Positions 19,615 through 28,217 of a stretch of DNA of 64,000 bases are shown here, piece after piece (the stretch's first letter is position 1; each line of letters starts with the position of its first letter). The notes below the pieces were generated by a model that was given only the letters and a program-made list of their open reading frames with translations, made no database searches and was not told where the DNA came from. The DNA lies in the NCBI GenBank assembly GCA_016720935.1, contig JADKJP010000007.1, positions 868,001 through 932,000 on the forward strand, in the 5' to 3' direction. This DNA is from Bacteroidota bacterium. Its GTDB lineage: Bacteria; Bacteroidota; Bacteroidia; AKYH767-A; 2013-40CM-41-45. The position numbers and the translations under genes were made by a program.

Positions 19615-20064
19615 TCATTCCCTCTCTGAATCGCTGCATGTATGATCTTCGCCCTTTCCTTCCAGTTCCTCGATAAGCCGCTGCACTTTTGCGCACAGCT
19701 CGTAATTTTGCTTCGCCTCCGCATTCAGGAGCAATTCACGAAGTGCCAGTAACTCCATCGCTTCAGGTTCCAGCGAAGGAACACTTCCCGCGGATCCTGA
19801 TGACAGTTGTTTCACGGTTTGAAGAGGAACAAATAAGATTTCCAGCCTGCTAAAATACTTTTTGAACCGGATGAGCCAGATAGGCGTTTGCAATTCCCTG
19901 AGACTGTTTTCGTAAGCAGTACTTATTAAATTCAGCAAAGCGGCTTTCTGCTCTGCTTCCGTCATGGGACTGCTCCCTGGCAACATTTTCAAAATACTTA
20001 GAATGATCGGCCAGTTCAGCTGTCCGACGGCTTTTTCAAAGGCTGCCTTTTTATTTCGGTTCAT
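19615..20064 (-). CDS. Hypothetical protein with UVR-like C-terminal motif
   Basis: The protein has 149 residues. Residues 105-137 (LALRELLLNAEAKQNYELCAKVQRLIEELE) match the UVR helical-hairpin motif of UvrB/UvrC-type and Clp-partner proteins, usually a protein-protein contact. The rest is helical without a known domain. The codons are more GC-rich than in the next genes. Confidence 0.65.
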   Translation of the reverse strand: MNRNKKAAFEKAVGQLNWPIILSILKMLPGSSPMTEAEQKAALLNLISTAYENSLRELQTPIWLIRFKKYFSRLEILFVPLQTVKQLSSGSAGSVPSLEPEAMELLALRELLLNAEAKQNYELCAKVQRLIEELEGKGEDHTCSDSERE

Positions 20065-20330
20065 CTTTATCGTGACTATTGTTTAAGACCTATTCCATCA
20101 GTTTAAAGAGTACAAATGTTCACCGTTAATCCTCCTGAAAACCTATCGTACTTTTTTCAGAACGCACAATCACTTCTGCTCTCGAAGCTTATTCTATTGC
20201 AGCGATCGTCAACTAATCACCCTTGAGGATACCTGTTCCATCCGTACCCGCAGATTTCTCTCAGGTTTCTTTTTTTGCCCTGATCAGCACCCTGTGCAGC
20301 AAGGCTTCATTCCATTCAATTTTTTCCTAA

Positions 20331-20939
20331 CTACCCCACCAACACATACACCCTGATCCTTGCCCTGGAAGCTCCGATGAGCAGCTGGTATAAGGTATCT
20401 ATCCTCTGGTCATACAGATCTTTCATGACCAGGATCACCACGTCGCGCTCGAGGCCTTTGTAGGAAAGGGCGGTTGTGAATTTAACTCCGTCTAATTTGG
20501 AACAAAGATTTTCGGGTGTGATGCGGACGTATTCAGGACGAAGATCCATTTGCTCATCCAGCGGGCGCTGACGGGGCGACAAACCGGAAACAAGATTGGA
20601 AGAAAACAGCACCACCAGGTCCTCCGGCTTCCAGCCGGCGCGATTTTTTACCTCATTCACGGTTTTATCCAAAAGCCGCAACGCTTCCGCTTCGTCTTTC
20701 CAGCGCCGGATGATCACATCATCTCCGTACTTCCTCTCCGGGTCAATGTTCCGGCTGTCGAGGTCGGAAATGAATTCATACAGCCCATCCCCGGCAGTGC
20801 CGCGGTAGCGGTGGTAGAGTTGGTAAATGGCGGCATATTCCCGGAACCAGTTAAGGGATTCGCGGTATCGTTCCTCGTCGATGGATTGCCGGAAGGCCTG
20901 GGTATTGTCGTAGAAGATGATGTAACTGCCCTGAATCAA
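20331..20939 (-). CDS. NERD-helicase, C-terminal (UvrD-C) piece
   Basis: This is the last of four frame pieces of one gene. It reads YIIFYDNTQAFRQ..RRWKDEAEALRLLDKTV..DLVVLFSSN..VKFTTALSYKGLERDVVILV..LYQLLIGASRARIRVYVLVG, which is the second RecA domain of a superfamily 1 helicase (motif IV-VI like, S-KGLE and ASRAR). The frame is open upstream without a good start. One added A near 20986 joins it to the preceding piece (DEAQDLLTKGIDDVVNRL). Confidence 0.7.
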   Translation of the reverse strand: MIQGSYIIFYDNTQAFRQSIDEERYRESLNWFREYAAIYQLYHRYRGTAGDGLYEFISDLDSRNIDPERKYGDDVIIRRWKDEAEALRLLDKTVNEVKNRAGWKPEDLVVLFSSNLVSGLSPRQRPLDEQMDLRPEYVRITPENLCSKLDGVKFTTALSYKGLERDVVILVMKDLYDQRIDTLYQLLIGASRARIRVYVLVG

Positions 20940-21328
20940 GCCGTCCTTCGGCGCCGCAAGCCGGTTGACGACGTCATCAATTCCCTTGTTAAAAGATCCT
21001 GCGCTTCGTCGATGATGATGTAATCGTACACTGGTTTCTTCCCGGCACTCTCGAGGTAATCCAGCGCTTCGTGCAGGGCCTTCAGCAAAGCCCCTGGCTC
21101 CTTTAATTTCTCAAACGGCAGGTCCTGCGGATTCAAACCGGCCTCTTCCATAAGGTAACAGACATACCGGTAAAAAGGCCAGGCTTCTGCACCTGTGATA
21201 CCTAGCTCCCTGCAGTTTGTAACTATTATAGGCTGCAAGCAATTCGTTCCAGCAGAGATAAAGTATCTTCTTATAGCCTTCTGCCGACTTCCGGGCCGCC
21301 ATAGCGAGTGCATAACTCGATTTTCCAC
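20936..21328 (-). CDS. NERD-helicase, Walker B piece
   Basis: The coding part is ELGITGAEAWPFYRYVCYLMEE..AGKKPVYDYIIIDEAQDLL, carrying the DEAQ box (motif II) of SF1 helicases. The first 30 codons overlap the preceding piece and are probably not translated. Reading joins the previous piece when the C3/G3 at 21208-21210 is shortened by one, and the next piece near 20986. Confidence 0.6.
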   Translation of the reverse strand: MENRVMHSLWRPGSRQKAIRRYFISAGTNCLQPIIVTNCRELGITGAEAWPFYRYVCYLMEEAGLNPQDLPFEKLKEPGALLKALHEALDYLESAGKKPVYDYIIIDEAQDLLTRELMTSSTGLRRRRTA

Positions 21329-21818
21329 TTCCCGGAGGACCCTGGATCAGAATGCGTTTGTTTTCATTCAGGCCATCCAAAATTCTGAGGTTATCGGAAG
21401 CTCTGCGTTTGGCCTCATCCTGGGAGAGCAACAGATGAGCCAAAACCTCATTGGGCATAACCTGCGGGCAGAGCAGCTTTGAGATCTGCTCCATCCTGTC
21501 GCGGCTGAGGACATTTAACCTCAGGCCATTTGTCACCGTCTGTAGAGCAAATTGTTCTTCCAATACTTCTTCCAAAAAAAGCGAGAGGGAAACTTCCTCT
21601 GCCTTTCCAAGGTGCCAGAAAGGATCAGGTGGATCCTGCAAAGGGAAAGTACATTCCGGAAAAACAACAGCATTGGCCACCAGGACATCCTTGATTCCAT
21701 TCTTATGGAGAATATCAATCAGTGCCGACTTGTTCTCTCGCACCTGAACAAAGGGCGATTCCTTATTGATCCACTCTTCTCCCTTTTTTGACTGAACCTG
21801 TGATCCTGCAGTTTCCAT
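21111..21818 (-). CDS. NERD-helicase, Walker A piece
   Basis: The coding part runs from KKGEEWINKESPFVQVRENKSALIDIL through RILIQGPPGSGKSSYALAMAARK (Walker A) to LCWNELLAAYN. The beginning joins the NERD piece when one A is added to the A6/T6 run at 21784-21789. The paralogous fragment at 23299-23580 shows the joined form (QKKGEGW), which supports the repair. Its last 35 codons are out of frame. Confidence 0.7.
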   Translation of the reverse strand: METAGSQVQSKKGEEWINKESPFVQVRENKSALIDILHKNGIKDVLVANAVVFPECTFPLQDPPDPFWHLGKAEEVSLSLFLEEVLEEQFALQTVTNGLRLNVLSRDRMEQISKLLCPQVMPNEVLAHLLLSQDEAKRRASDNLRILDGLNENKRILIQGPPGSGKSSYALAMAARKSAEGYKKILYLCWNELLAAYNSYKLQGARYHRCRSLAFLPVCLLPYGRGRFESAGPAV

Positions 21819-22060
21819 TGGCTGCCTTTCACTTCCAATACAAGAATGCCCTTCTCCCCAATTAAAATAAAATCACATTCCCCAGCTGAATCCTTCCGCG
21901 ATTTCCCTCTCAAAAAAGAATGGATCAACTGCCAATGCCCGGGATGGTACGACAATTCCAACTCCAAGATCTGGCTGGTTTTCAGTTCACCGGAGTTGGT
22001 GATGTGGTAGGTGGAGTAGAGTTTTTGAGGGGCATAACGTTTGAAAAACTTCCATTTCAA
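21719..22060 (-). CDS. NERD nuclease-related domain, N-terminal piece of broken helicase
   Basis: LYSTYHITNSGELKTSQILELELSYHPGHW..AGECDFILIGEKGILVLEVKG is a NERD domain with the nuclease-like D...E.K site. The intended start is probably ATG 22035 (MPLKKLYS), which needs T6 instead of T5 at fwd 22022-22026; the copy at 23566-23571 has six. The full protein (about 568 residues, 22035 to 20331) would be a NERD plus SF1 helicase, a type often found in phage-defence islands. Four indels are needed in all. It follows the Fic gene by 53 bases. Confidence 0.65.
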   Translation of the reverse strand: MKWKFFKRYAPQKLYSTYHITNSGELKTSQILELELSYHPGHWQLIHSFLRGKSRKDSAGECDFILIGEKGILVLEVKGSQWKLQDHRFSQKREKSGSIRNRPLFRCERTSRH

Positions 22061-22088
22061 TAATGAGTCCAGGAACCTTGTGATTCCT

Positions 22089-23165
22089 TTAGCTTCTTAA
22101 AAGTTCTACCAACGACTTGTTGATGTATAACTGGTACTTACCCACTTGCTGATTAACCAGGAACCCTTTTTGTTCAAGTTGTTTTAAATGACGGGTGGCT
22201 GTTGTATAGTGGATGCCTAACAAAGTGCCGAGCCGGACAGGGGTGATGATTGGCATTGCAAACAACTGTTCAACCAAATCGGAGGAATAAATTGCCGGAC
22301 ATTTTTGTTTGATTCCTTCTTTCATTGCCTGGTGCAATGCGATTATTTTTAACAGGACTTCCTTTGTCTCCTTTGCCTGAAGGTAAAAGCCTTTGAGCAT
22401 GTATTCTACAAATTCCGTCCACTTCCCTTTTGAAGTCACTTCATTCAACAAGCGATAATACTCCGAACGGTGTTTGTTGATATAGCCGCTGATGTACAAC
22501 ATTGGAAAACTTAGTAAGCCTTCCTGCACAAGATATAATACCATGAGTATTCTACCTGTCCTGCCGTTACCATCTCCGAAGGGGTGAATTGCTTCGAACT
22601 GATAATGAGAAATGGCGCACTTAATGAGCGGGTCTGTTTCATCTGACTGATTGTGAATGTAACTTTCCCAGTTCGCAATCAGCTTGCTTATTTCTCCTGA
22701 TGAAGGTGGTGTATAAAGCACTTTCCCGGTTGATGAATTCTCAATCCGGTTCTGTGTTTTTCTGTATCCGTGGCTATTTTCTGCCAGGAGCTCTTTGTGG
22801 ATACCTAAAATAAGACGGTTACCGATTGGAAGTTTCCTCATTCCGGTAAAACCGTACAAGACCGCATCCCGGTAACGTAAAACCTCCTTGTTTTCGATTC
22901 GCTGTTCCGATTCCGGAAACAATTGTTGCTCTAAGACCTTTTCGACCGTGGTATTAATGTTTTCTATTCCGGAACTGGCAACAGATTCCCGGAGGATGGA
23001 GGGGCTTAAAAGCAATCCGGGATTAGGAAGGGCGTGAGAATAGCCCTTGAGCTCTCCAAGCTCGGTACGCGCCTTTAAAAGCCATTTTACAAGGGTTTTC
23101 TGACCGGAATCTAACTTTGGGGGAAGCTCCGGTAAAGGAAATGGGTATGTTGCATCGAATGACAT
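22089..23165 (-). CDS. Fic family protein (AMPylase-type) with winged-helix C-terminus
   Basis: The protein has 358 residues. The N-terminal Fic_N-type region contains SSGIENINTT, which fits the inhibitory (S/T)xxxE(G/N) helix. The active-site loop is IHPFGDGNGRTGR, complete with the catalytic His. The C-terminus (VRLGTLLGIHYTTATRHLKQLEQKGFL) is a winged helix, so it may bind DNA and autoregulate. Fic enzymes transfer AMP to target proteins. It has its own promoter (23184-23214) and lies between two copies of the NERD 5' region, suggesting an insertion. It is intact while its flanks are broken. Confidence 0.9.
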   Translation of the reverse strand: MSFDATYPFPLPELPPKLDSGQKTLVKWLLKARTELGELKGYSHALPNPGLLLSPSILRESVASSGIENINTTVEKVLEQQLFPESEQRIENKEVLRYRDAVLYGFTGMRKLPIGNRLILGIHKELLAENSHGYRKTQNRIENSSTGKVLYTPPSSGEISKLIANWESYIHNQSDETDPLIKCAISHYQFEAIHPFGDGNGRTGRILMVLYLVQEGLLSFPMLYISGYINKHRSEYYRLLNEVTSKGKWTEFVEYMLKGFYLQAKETKEVLLKIIALHQAMKEGIKQKCPAIYSSDLVEQLFAMPIITPVRLGTLLGIHYTTATRHLKQLEQKGFLVNQQVGKYQLYINKSLVELLRS

Positions 23166-23183
23166 ATCCTGTTTGATATGTTA

Positions 23184-23214
23184 CAAAGATAGCTATTCTA
23201 CAATATATCGCAAA
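23184..23214 (-). promoter_or_regulatory. Bacteroidota promoter for the fic gene
   Basis: On the minus strand TTTG (23211-23214), 19 bases, then TATCTTTG (23184-23191) match the primary sigma consensus of this phylum (TTTG-N19-TAnnTTTG). The ATG follows 18 bases later, giving a very short leader. Confidence 0.65.
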
Positions 23215-23298
23215 CAAACTGAAAAACTTACCTTTCAACGAATTCATCCCACTCAATGTCAAGCTCTATTTGGTTTCTTTCTGCCCCGGTACTACCGA

Positions 23299-23580
23299 CT
23301 ATTCTTTGCTTATCCAACCCTCTCCTTTCTTCTGCTTGAACTGGTTGTACTGCAGTTGCCACCGACTTCCCTTGACTTCCAAAACAACAAATCCCTTCTC
23401 GCCCACCAAAATAAAATCACATTCCCCCGCCGAATCCTTCCTCGACTTCCCTCTCAAAAACGAATGAATCAATTGCAAATGCCCGGGGTGGTAGGACAGT
23501 TCCAGCTCCAGGATCTGGCTGGTTTTCAGTTCACCGGAATTGGTGATGTGGTAGGTGGAGTAGAGTTTTTTGAGGGGCAT
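23299..23580 (-). pseudogene. Truncated duplicate of the NERD domain
   Basis: The 93 residues MPLKKLYSTYHITNSGELKT..AGECDFILVGEKGFVVLEVKG..GEGWISKE are nearly the same as the N-terminal NERD part at 21757-22035 and stop where that protein would go on to its helicase. With the other copy it forms a direct repeat of about 280 bp flanking the fic gene. The active-site residues remain. It may be a remnant of a second NERD-helicase. Confidence 0.75.
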
Positions 23581-23607
23581 ACAAATTAAACAATCTCAAT
23601 TTTCGTT

Positions 23608-24891
23608 TTAATTTAATTTTTTAACCCTGCTCCTATTTTTGAAATACCATTCGTATTCATATTTACCACTAAATACTTGATCACCAAGTCCGCTTACACC
23701 AGAATAAAAGTCGCTACCATCGGTGCAATAATGCGCATCTTCATAAATATAAAACAACAAATAAGCTATCATATCCTCATATTCCAAATCGTACTTTGTA
23801 AATAACTCTGAATACTTGAATATCCTATTCGCAAGTTCAAAAGGAATTTCACTGAATATATTCACTCTATAATTCTCTGCTTCCTTTTTGATGAAATGCA
23901 CTATATAGCTATTAGGTAAAATATAATTTAATAATATCAAACCAGGAATAGAATCTAATTGATCAATTGTATGGTAAAGTCCGTGTTTGATTTTATCTAT
24001 ATTAAAATATAAAGCTCTGAATAAATCTATTTTTCGCAAAGGCTGTTCAGACGTTGAGGTGATATCTTTCAGGCCAGCCCTTCTTCCGATTTTATTAAAT
24101 TCCTCTAAATGTTCCTCTTCAAGATAATCTATATGCTGATCCAACCTTTCTTTTTCCTTTAACAAATAATCTTCCATAAACCCAGGAAATATTTTCTCAA
24201 TTTCACACAAGGGTAAACTCTGCGCCCAAGCTGTGTCACATATTTGACCATAAATAAATGCAGCACTACGTGTCTTCTCAAGAATCTCCTTTGCTTTGAC
24301 AACGTACTTATTACCTTGTATAAATAAATTAAAAAATGGGAAATCAACATATTCACCATCATAAAGTTCCACATCTGCCAAAATAAATAACCACCAAAAG
24401 TTCGCTCCATCCAAACCCCATGCATTCCCTTCAGATCTAAAATACTGTAGGGCATCTGATTCACCTTTATCTAAAACCAAATCTAGTAATGTAGATTTGC
24501 CAAAACCGTATTCTAATCGCATAAATTGAGAGATATGCTCCAAATATTTTTCCAAATTATACTCACCATATATGCGCCACTGCTTACTGTTCATATTAGC
24601 AATAACCTTCGAATCAAGCAACCAATCCAAAACATCCACAACAACACTTCTTTCATCATCTCCTTCGAATGTTAATGTCTTTTGATCAATGCCTTCTTTT
24701 ACAATACTTGTATATTCTATCTTATAGTCTTTTTCCGATAATCGGGTTTCATATAATTGATATACGTTGTCATTCAATAATACAGTTAATGGCAATACAT
24801 CTTTAAGTTCTGCTTCCTTAATATGAATATTCAAGATTTTTGCTGTCTCCAATAATGGGTCTGTACTTTTCATGCTAATCCTTTTCATCAT
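23608..24891 (-). CDS. Hypothetical protein (427 aa)
   Basis: A large acidic soluble protein with many aromatic residues and mixed alpha/beta pattern; I recognise no domain. The C-terminal third (FELANRIFKYSELFTKYDLEYEDMIAYLLFYIYEDAHYCTDGSDFYSGVSGLG) is the most distinctive part. It stands between the type I RM genes and the Fic/NERD group on the same strand, 272 bases from hsdR. A TAAATTTG box lies 68 bases upstream (24959-24966) without a good upstream partner. Being intact in a defence block, it deserves a remote-homology search. Confidence 0.7.
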   Translation of the reverse strand: MMKRISMKSTDPLLETAKILNIHIKEAELKDVLPLTVLLNDNVYQLYETRLSEKDYKIEYTSIVKEGIDQKTLTFEGDDERSVVVDVLDWLLDSKVIANMNSKQWRIYGEYNLEKYLEHISQFMRLEYGFGKSTLLDLVLDKGESDALQYFRSEGNAWGLDGANFWWLFILADVELYDGEYVDFPFFNLFIQGNKYVVKAKEILEKTRSAAFIYGQICDTAWAQSLPLCEIEKIFPGFMEDYLLKEKERLDQHIDYLEEEHLEEFNKIGRRAGLKDITSTSEQPLRKIDLFRALYFNIDKIKHGLYHTIDQLDSIPGLILLNYILPNSYIVHFIKKEAENYRVNIFSEIPFELANRIFKYSELFTKYDLEYEDMIAYLLFYIYEDAHYCTDGSDFYSGVSGLGDQVFSGKYEYEWYFKNRSRVKKLN

Positions 24892-25163
24892 TATTTAATT
24901 TTCGTAAGTATATGAAGAGTTCCGGAATGTTCTCAACCATATTTAATTAATACATTCACAAATTTAATCACATATTTATTTTCGAATTTTTACGCTTTAA
25001 AGTCTCCCAAATAAATAGTTCTTAGTATATTCCCTCCAATGCACATTAGATATTTTTGATACGAAGAACAGCTATTTCAAACAAATATTAATACATTATA
25101 ATTTACTATTATTTGTAAGTAACTATAAATAAGACATCTATAAATACAATCTTAAAGTGCTCT

Positions 25164-28100
25164 TTATAATGTTGTTCTAATCATTTCTCTTAACATCTTA
25201 TAGGCTGAACGATTTATAAATTCTTGCACATTACCCTGAGTTAATTCCTTATAATTCTGTGGTGAATGATTTATGATATAGTCAGTATAAAGTTTGTTCA
25301 TTATGCCCTTAATAACCAAATCATAAACTTGGCGTTCGTCCTGTGTTAAGTTGTTTTTAATGGTTGCTCTCAAGGCTGCAACTTGTTTATCATCTACTTT
25401 CTGTAAGGTCTGCAAATAATTTTCTACTACGGAAACTCCTTCGGGTGAAACTCTTTCTTTGAAACGTAAATTAATAGCAATTACAACTTCTTCAACTGTT
25501 GCCATTGGTCTAACATTGGTTACGTTTCCACCCGTTTGGCTGCCACCACCATTGCCTCCTTCACCATCACCTTCATCGTCATCGTCTCCGCCATCGGGAT
25601 CTTGAACTCCTTCGGTAATTTTTTCAATGTCGAAAGTTTTGAGTTTCACTTTGGCAATTTCCGCTTCTAAATCTTCGACACTCATTGTTGGATCGAGTTT
25701 TTTGAAAAGTAGCGAAGCGAAAATGTGAAAGTCAATCAGAATTTTGTCTTTGAAACGCAAACGGAACAAAGCACGGATAAAACCAAACAAACTAACATAA
25801 CGAGCCAGCAAGGTTCTTAATTCCCTGCGTTTTTCCATATCGCATTTGGCTTCTAATATGCCTTTAACCTGAGTTAGCAAGGCTGAAAGCGGTGCAATGT
25901 CGTTAGCATTTTCGCTATTGAACAAACGGACACAATTTTCAACATCTTCAAGCGTAAATATTCCCCGCTTCAATAGTTCGTCTTTAATTTTGTAAAGGTC
26001 GTCAGGGTTTGCTTCTTTATGGCTTTCTACATTGTGCTGATACTTGCGGAATGCCTTAATGATTTTATCATACGAATTGGTAAAGTCAACTGTTAATGTG
26101 TCGAACTTTTTGCCTGGATAAATTCGGTTCAAGCGGCTAATGGTTTGCACTGCGTTTCGGTCTTGTAGTGCTTTATCTACAAACATTGTATGCAGCATTT
26201 TTTCGCTGAAGCCAACTTGAAATTTATTGGCTACAATCAAAAAACGAATGTCATCGCCTTTCTCAAAACAATCTTCAATCTTTACAGACTGCGGATTGTT
26301 TGGTCGGTTCATTTCTGTTTCGGAATATAATTTACTGTTGTAATTGGTTTGTCCTGAAAAGGCTACCAATGTTTTCCATTTAAAACCACGTCTTTGAAGT
26401 TCTTCATCCAAAAACAGTTTGTATTTAACGGCACTCAATCGGCTTGAAGTAACAATCATTGATTTTGCCTTTCCTTCAATTTTATCGGCTGTTTTATCTT
26501 TGAATATGGAAACAATTATTTTGCATTTTTCTTTTATTACTTCATCATCTTCAAATGCTTTTAGCTTCAATGCTCGGTAAACCTGCAAAGTTGGGTACTC
26601 GTGTTGCTTGTGGTCGTCAGGCAGTTTGTAATTGAGTTCGTAAAGTGTTTCGTAGGTGATGATGCTTTTTGCAACGTCCATAATGTAGCCTTCGCCAATG
26701 GCTTCATCCATACTGTAAACATCAAACGGACGACCTTCTCTACCAAAATGCTGAATGGTTTTGTCGCTTGGTGTGGCTGTTAATGCAATAAAGCAAAGGT
26801 TCGGAAATTCCTTTCTCGAAATTTCTTCAATCAATTCCTCTTGCTCGTCTGATTCTTCTTCTACTTTTTGTTGTGTAGTTAATCCTGTGGCTTCATCAAA
26901 TACATCCACCATTTTTTCGTGCAATTTGCCTTCCTGATTGGTGTGTGCTTCGTCAATAATGAAACAAATCTTTTTGCCCGATTGGTCTGCCAAATCTTTT
27001 AAGAAAGTAAATTTGTGCAGAATGGTAACGATTACTGGCGAATTAACTGGAATTTCAGGATTGCGATAATTTTCTAATCGTTCTCCCAATGCCAAACGAA
27101 CATCATTACTGGTTTTGCAATACCCAACAACGCCTGTTTGCCCAATGGCTTTGATAAAATCTTTGCTTATCTGGTCGTCAAGATTAATGCGGTGTGTAAG
27201 GATAATGATATGGTCGAATAACTTTTGATTTTTGATGTGCAAGTTTCGTAGGTTTTGCACCAACCAAACAATGGTATTGCTTTTTCCGCTTCCTGCACTG
27301 TGCTGAATGAGATAGCGAAGGTTCAGCGATTTCTTTTTGGTGTAATGTTCTGTAATGTCATCATAAATGCGTTTTACACAACGTTGTTGGTGGTAACGTG
27401 GGAAAATCCAGTTTTGTGTATTGCCGTATAAGTAGCGTTCAATAAAATTCAACACGCTATCAGGTATCAAAATTTCATTGTACAAGTATTGAACGGCATA
27501 ATCATCGCCTTTTATTTTTTCATTGAGCAAGCCTGTATTGAATTCTCTGAAATCGACTTTAGTAGGTGGCTTGCTGAATGTGGTGGCAATTTTCGCCTTT
27601 TCGTCATCGGATGCTATATGTACAAAAGCTCTGTGATAAATGGCTCTGTCAATATCTCGATTGCAATATTGTATTACGGCATCGTTTACATTTTGCCCTG
27701 CAAGGGTGTGTTTGAGTTCTACAGTAATAATGGCGAAGCCATTCAAACAAATAACAATATCAATGCTTTGGCGGTCATCTTCCTGTTGCCTTGCATTGGC
27801 GGCACTGGTAAAATGATACTGACGAATTACGCTGAAAATATTTTTTTTGTATTGGGCTGTCTGTTCTGTATTGTCGGTTCTTTCGGGTTTGAAATACAAT
27901 AAATCTAAATGGTGTTGACTGTTTACTTTCAAACCATCTTTCAATAGTTGAAACAGTGGTTTGCTCTCCAGCTCTTCGCTTATTTTTTTACCTAATTCCT
28001 TTTTCCATTCGTAACTGAGTTCCGATTTTATGGATTGCAATTTTGCACGTTGGGTATCTTCCCAAAACTGTTCAAGCCTATCCCAATGAATACAGTTTAC

Positions 28101-28217
28101 CTTATCAACCGTAATTTCACTATCACGGAATATGCGGTAGCCCCATTTTGTATCTAACTGATGACAAAAATGGTCTTCAAAAATGCGTTCCCAATCTTTA
28201 CGCTGTTGCTTCGACAT
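25164..28217 (-). CDS. hsdR: Type I restriction enzyme, R subunit
   Basis: The protein has 1017 residues, a normal length. The N-terminal nuclease domain shows DIVICLNGFAIITVELKH (D..ELK). The SF2 translocase has Walker A HSAGSGKSNT, motif II IIDEAHTNQ, and LTATPSDKT. A Gly/Asp-rich linker (GGDDDDEGDGEGGNGGG) precedes the C-terminal domain that contacts the methylase. It pulls DNA past the HsdMS complex and cuts at a distance. Its start overlaps the end of hsdS by 20 bases, so translation is coupled. Confidence 0.95.
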   Translation of the reverse strand: MSKQQRKDWERIFEDHFCHQLDTKWGYRIFRDSEITVDKVNCIHWDRLEQFWEDTQRAKLQSIKSELSYEWKKELGKKISEELESKPLFQLLKDGLKVNSQHHLDLLYFKPERTDNTEQTAQYKKNIFSVIRQYHFTSAANARQQEDDRQSIDIVICLNGFAIITVELKHTLAGQNVNDAVIQYCNRDIDRAIYHRAFVHIASDDEKAKIATTFSKPPTKVDFREFNTGLLNEKIKGDDYAVQYLYNEILIPDSVLNFIERYLYGNTQNWIFPRYHQQRCVKRIYDDITEHYTKKKSLNLRYLIQHSAGSGKSNTIVWLVQNLRNLHIKNQKLFDHIIILTHRINLDDQISKDFIKAIGQTGVVGYCKTSNDVRLALGERLENYRNPEIPVNSPVIVTILHKFTFLKDLADQSGKKICFIIDEAHTNQEGKLHEKMVDVFDEATGLTTQQKVEEESDEQEELIEEISRKEFPNLCFIALTATPSDKTIQHFGREGRPFDVYSMDEAIGEGYIMDVAKSIITYETLYELNYKLPDDHKQHEYPTLQVYRALKLKAFEDDEVIKEKCKIIVSIFKDKTADKIEGKAKSMIVTSSRLSAVKYKLFLDEELQRRGFKWKTLVAFSGQTNYNSKLYSETEMNRPNNPQSVKIEDCFEKGDDIRFLIVANKFQVGFSEKMLHTMFVDKALQDRNAVQTISRLNRIYPGKKFDTLTVDFTNSYDKIIKAFRKYQHNVESHKEANPDDLYKIKDELLKRGIFTLEDVENCVRLFNSENANDIAPLSALLTQVKGILEAKCDMEKRRELRTLLARYVSLFGFIRALFRLRFKDKILIDFHIFASLLFKKLDPTMSVEDLEAEIAKVKLKTFDIEKITEGVQDPDGGDDDDEGDGEGGNGGGSQTGGNVTNVRPMATVEEVVIAINLRFKERVSPEGVSVVENYLQTLQKVDDKQVAALRATIKNNLTQDERQVYDLVIKGIMNKLYTDYIINHSPQNYKELTQGNVQEFINRSAYKMLREMIRTTL

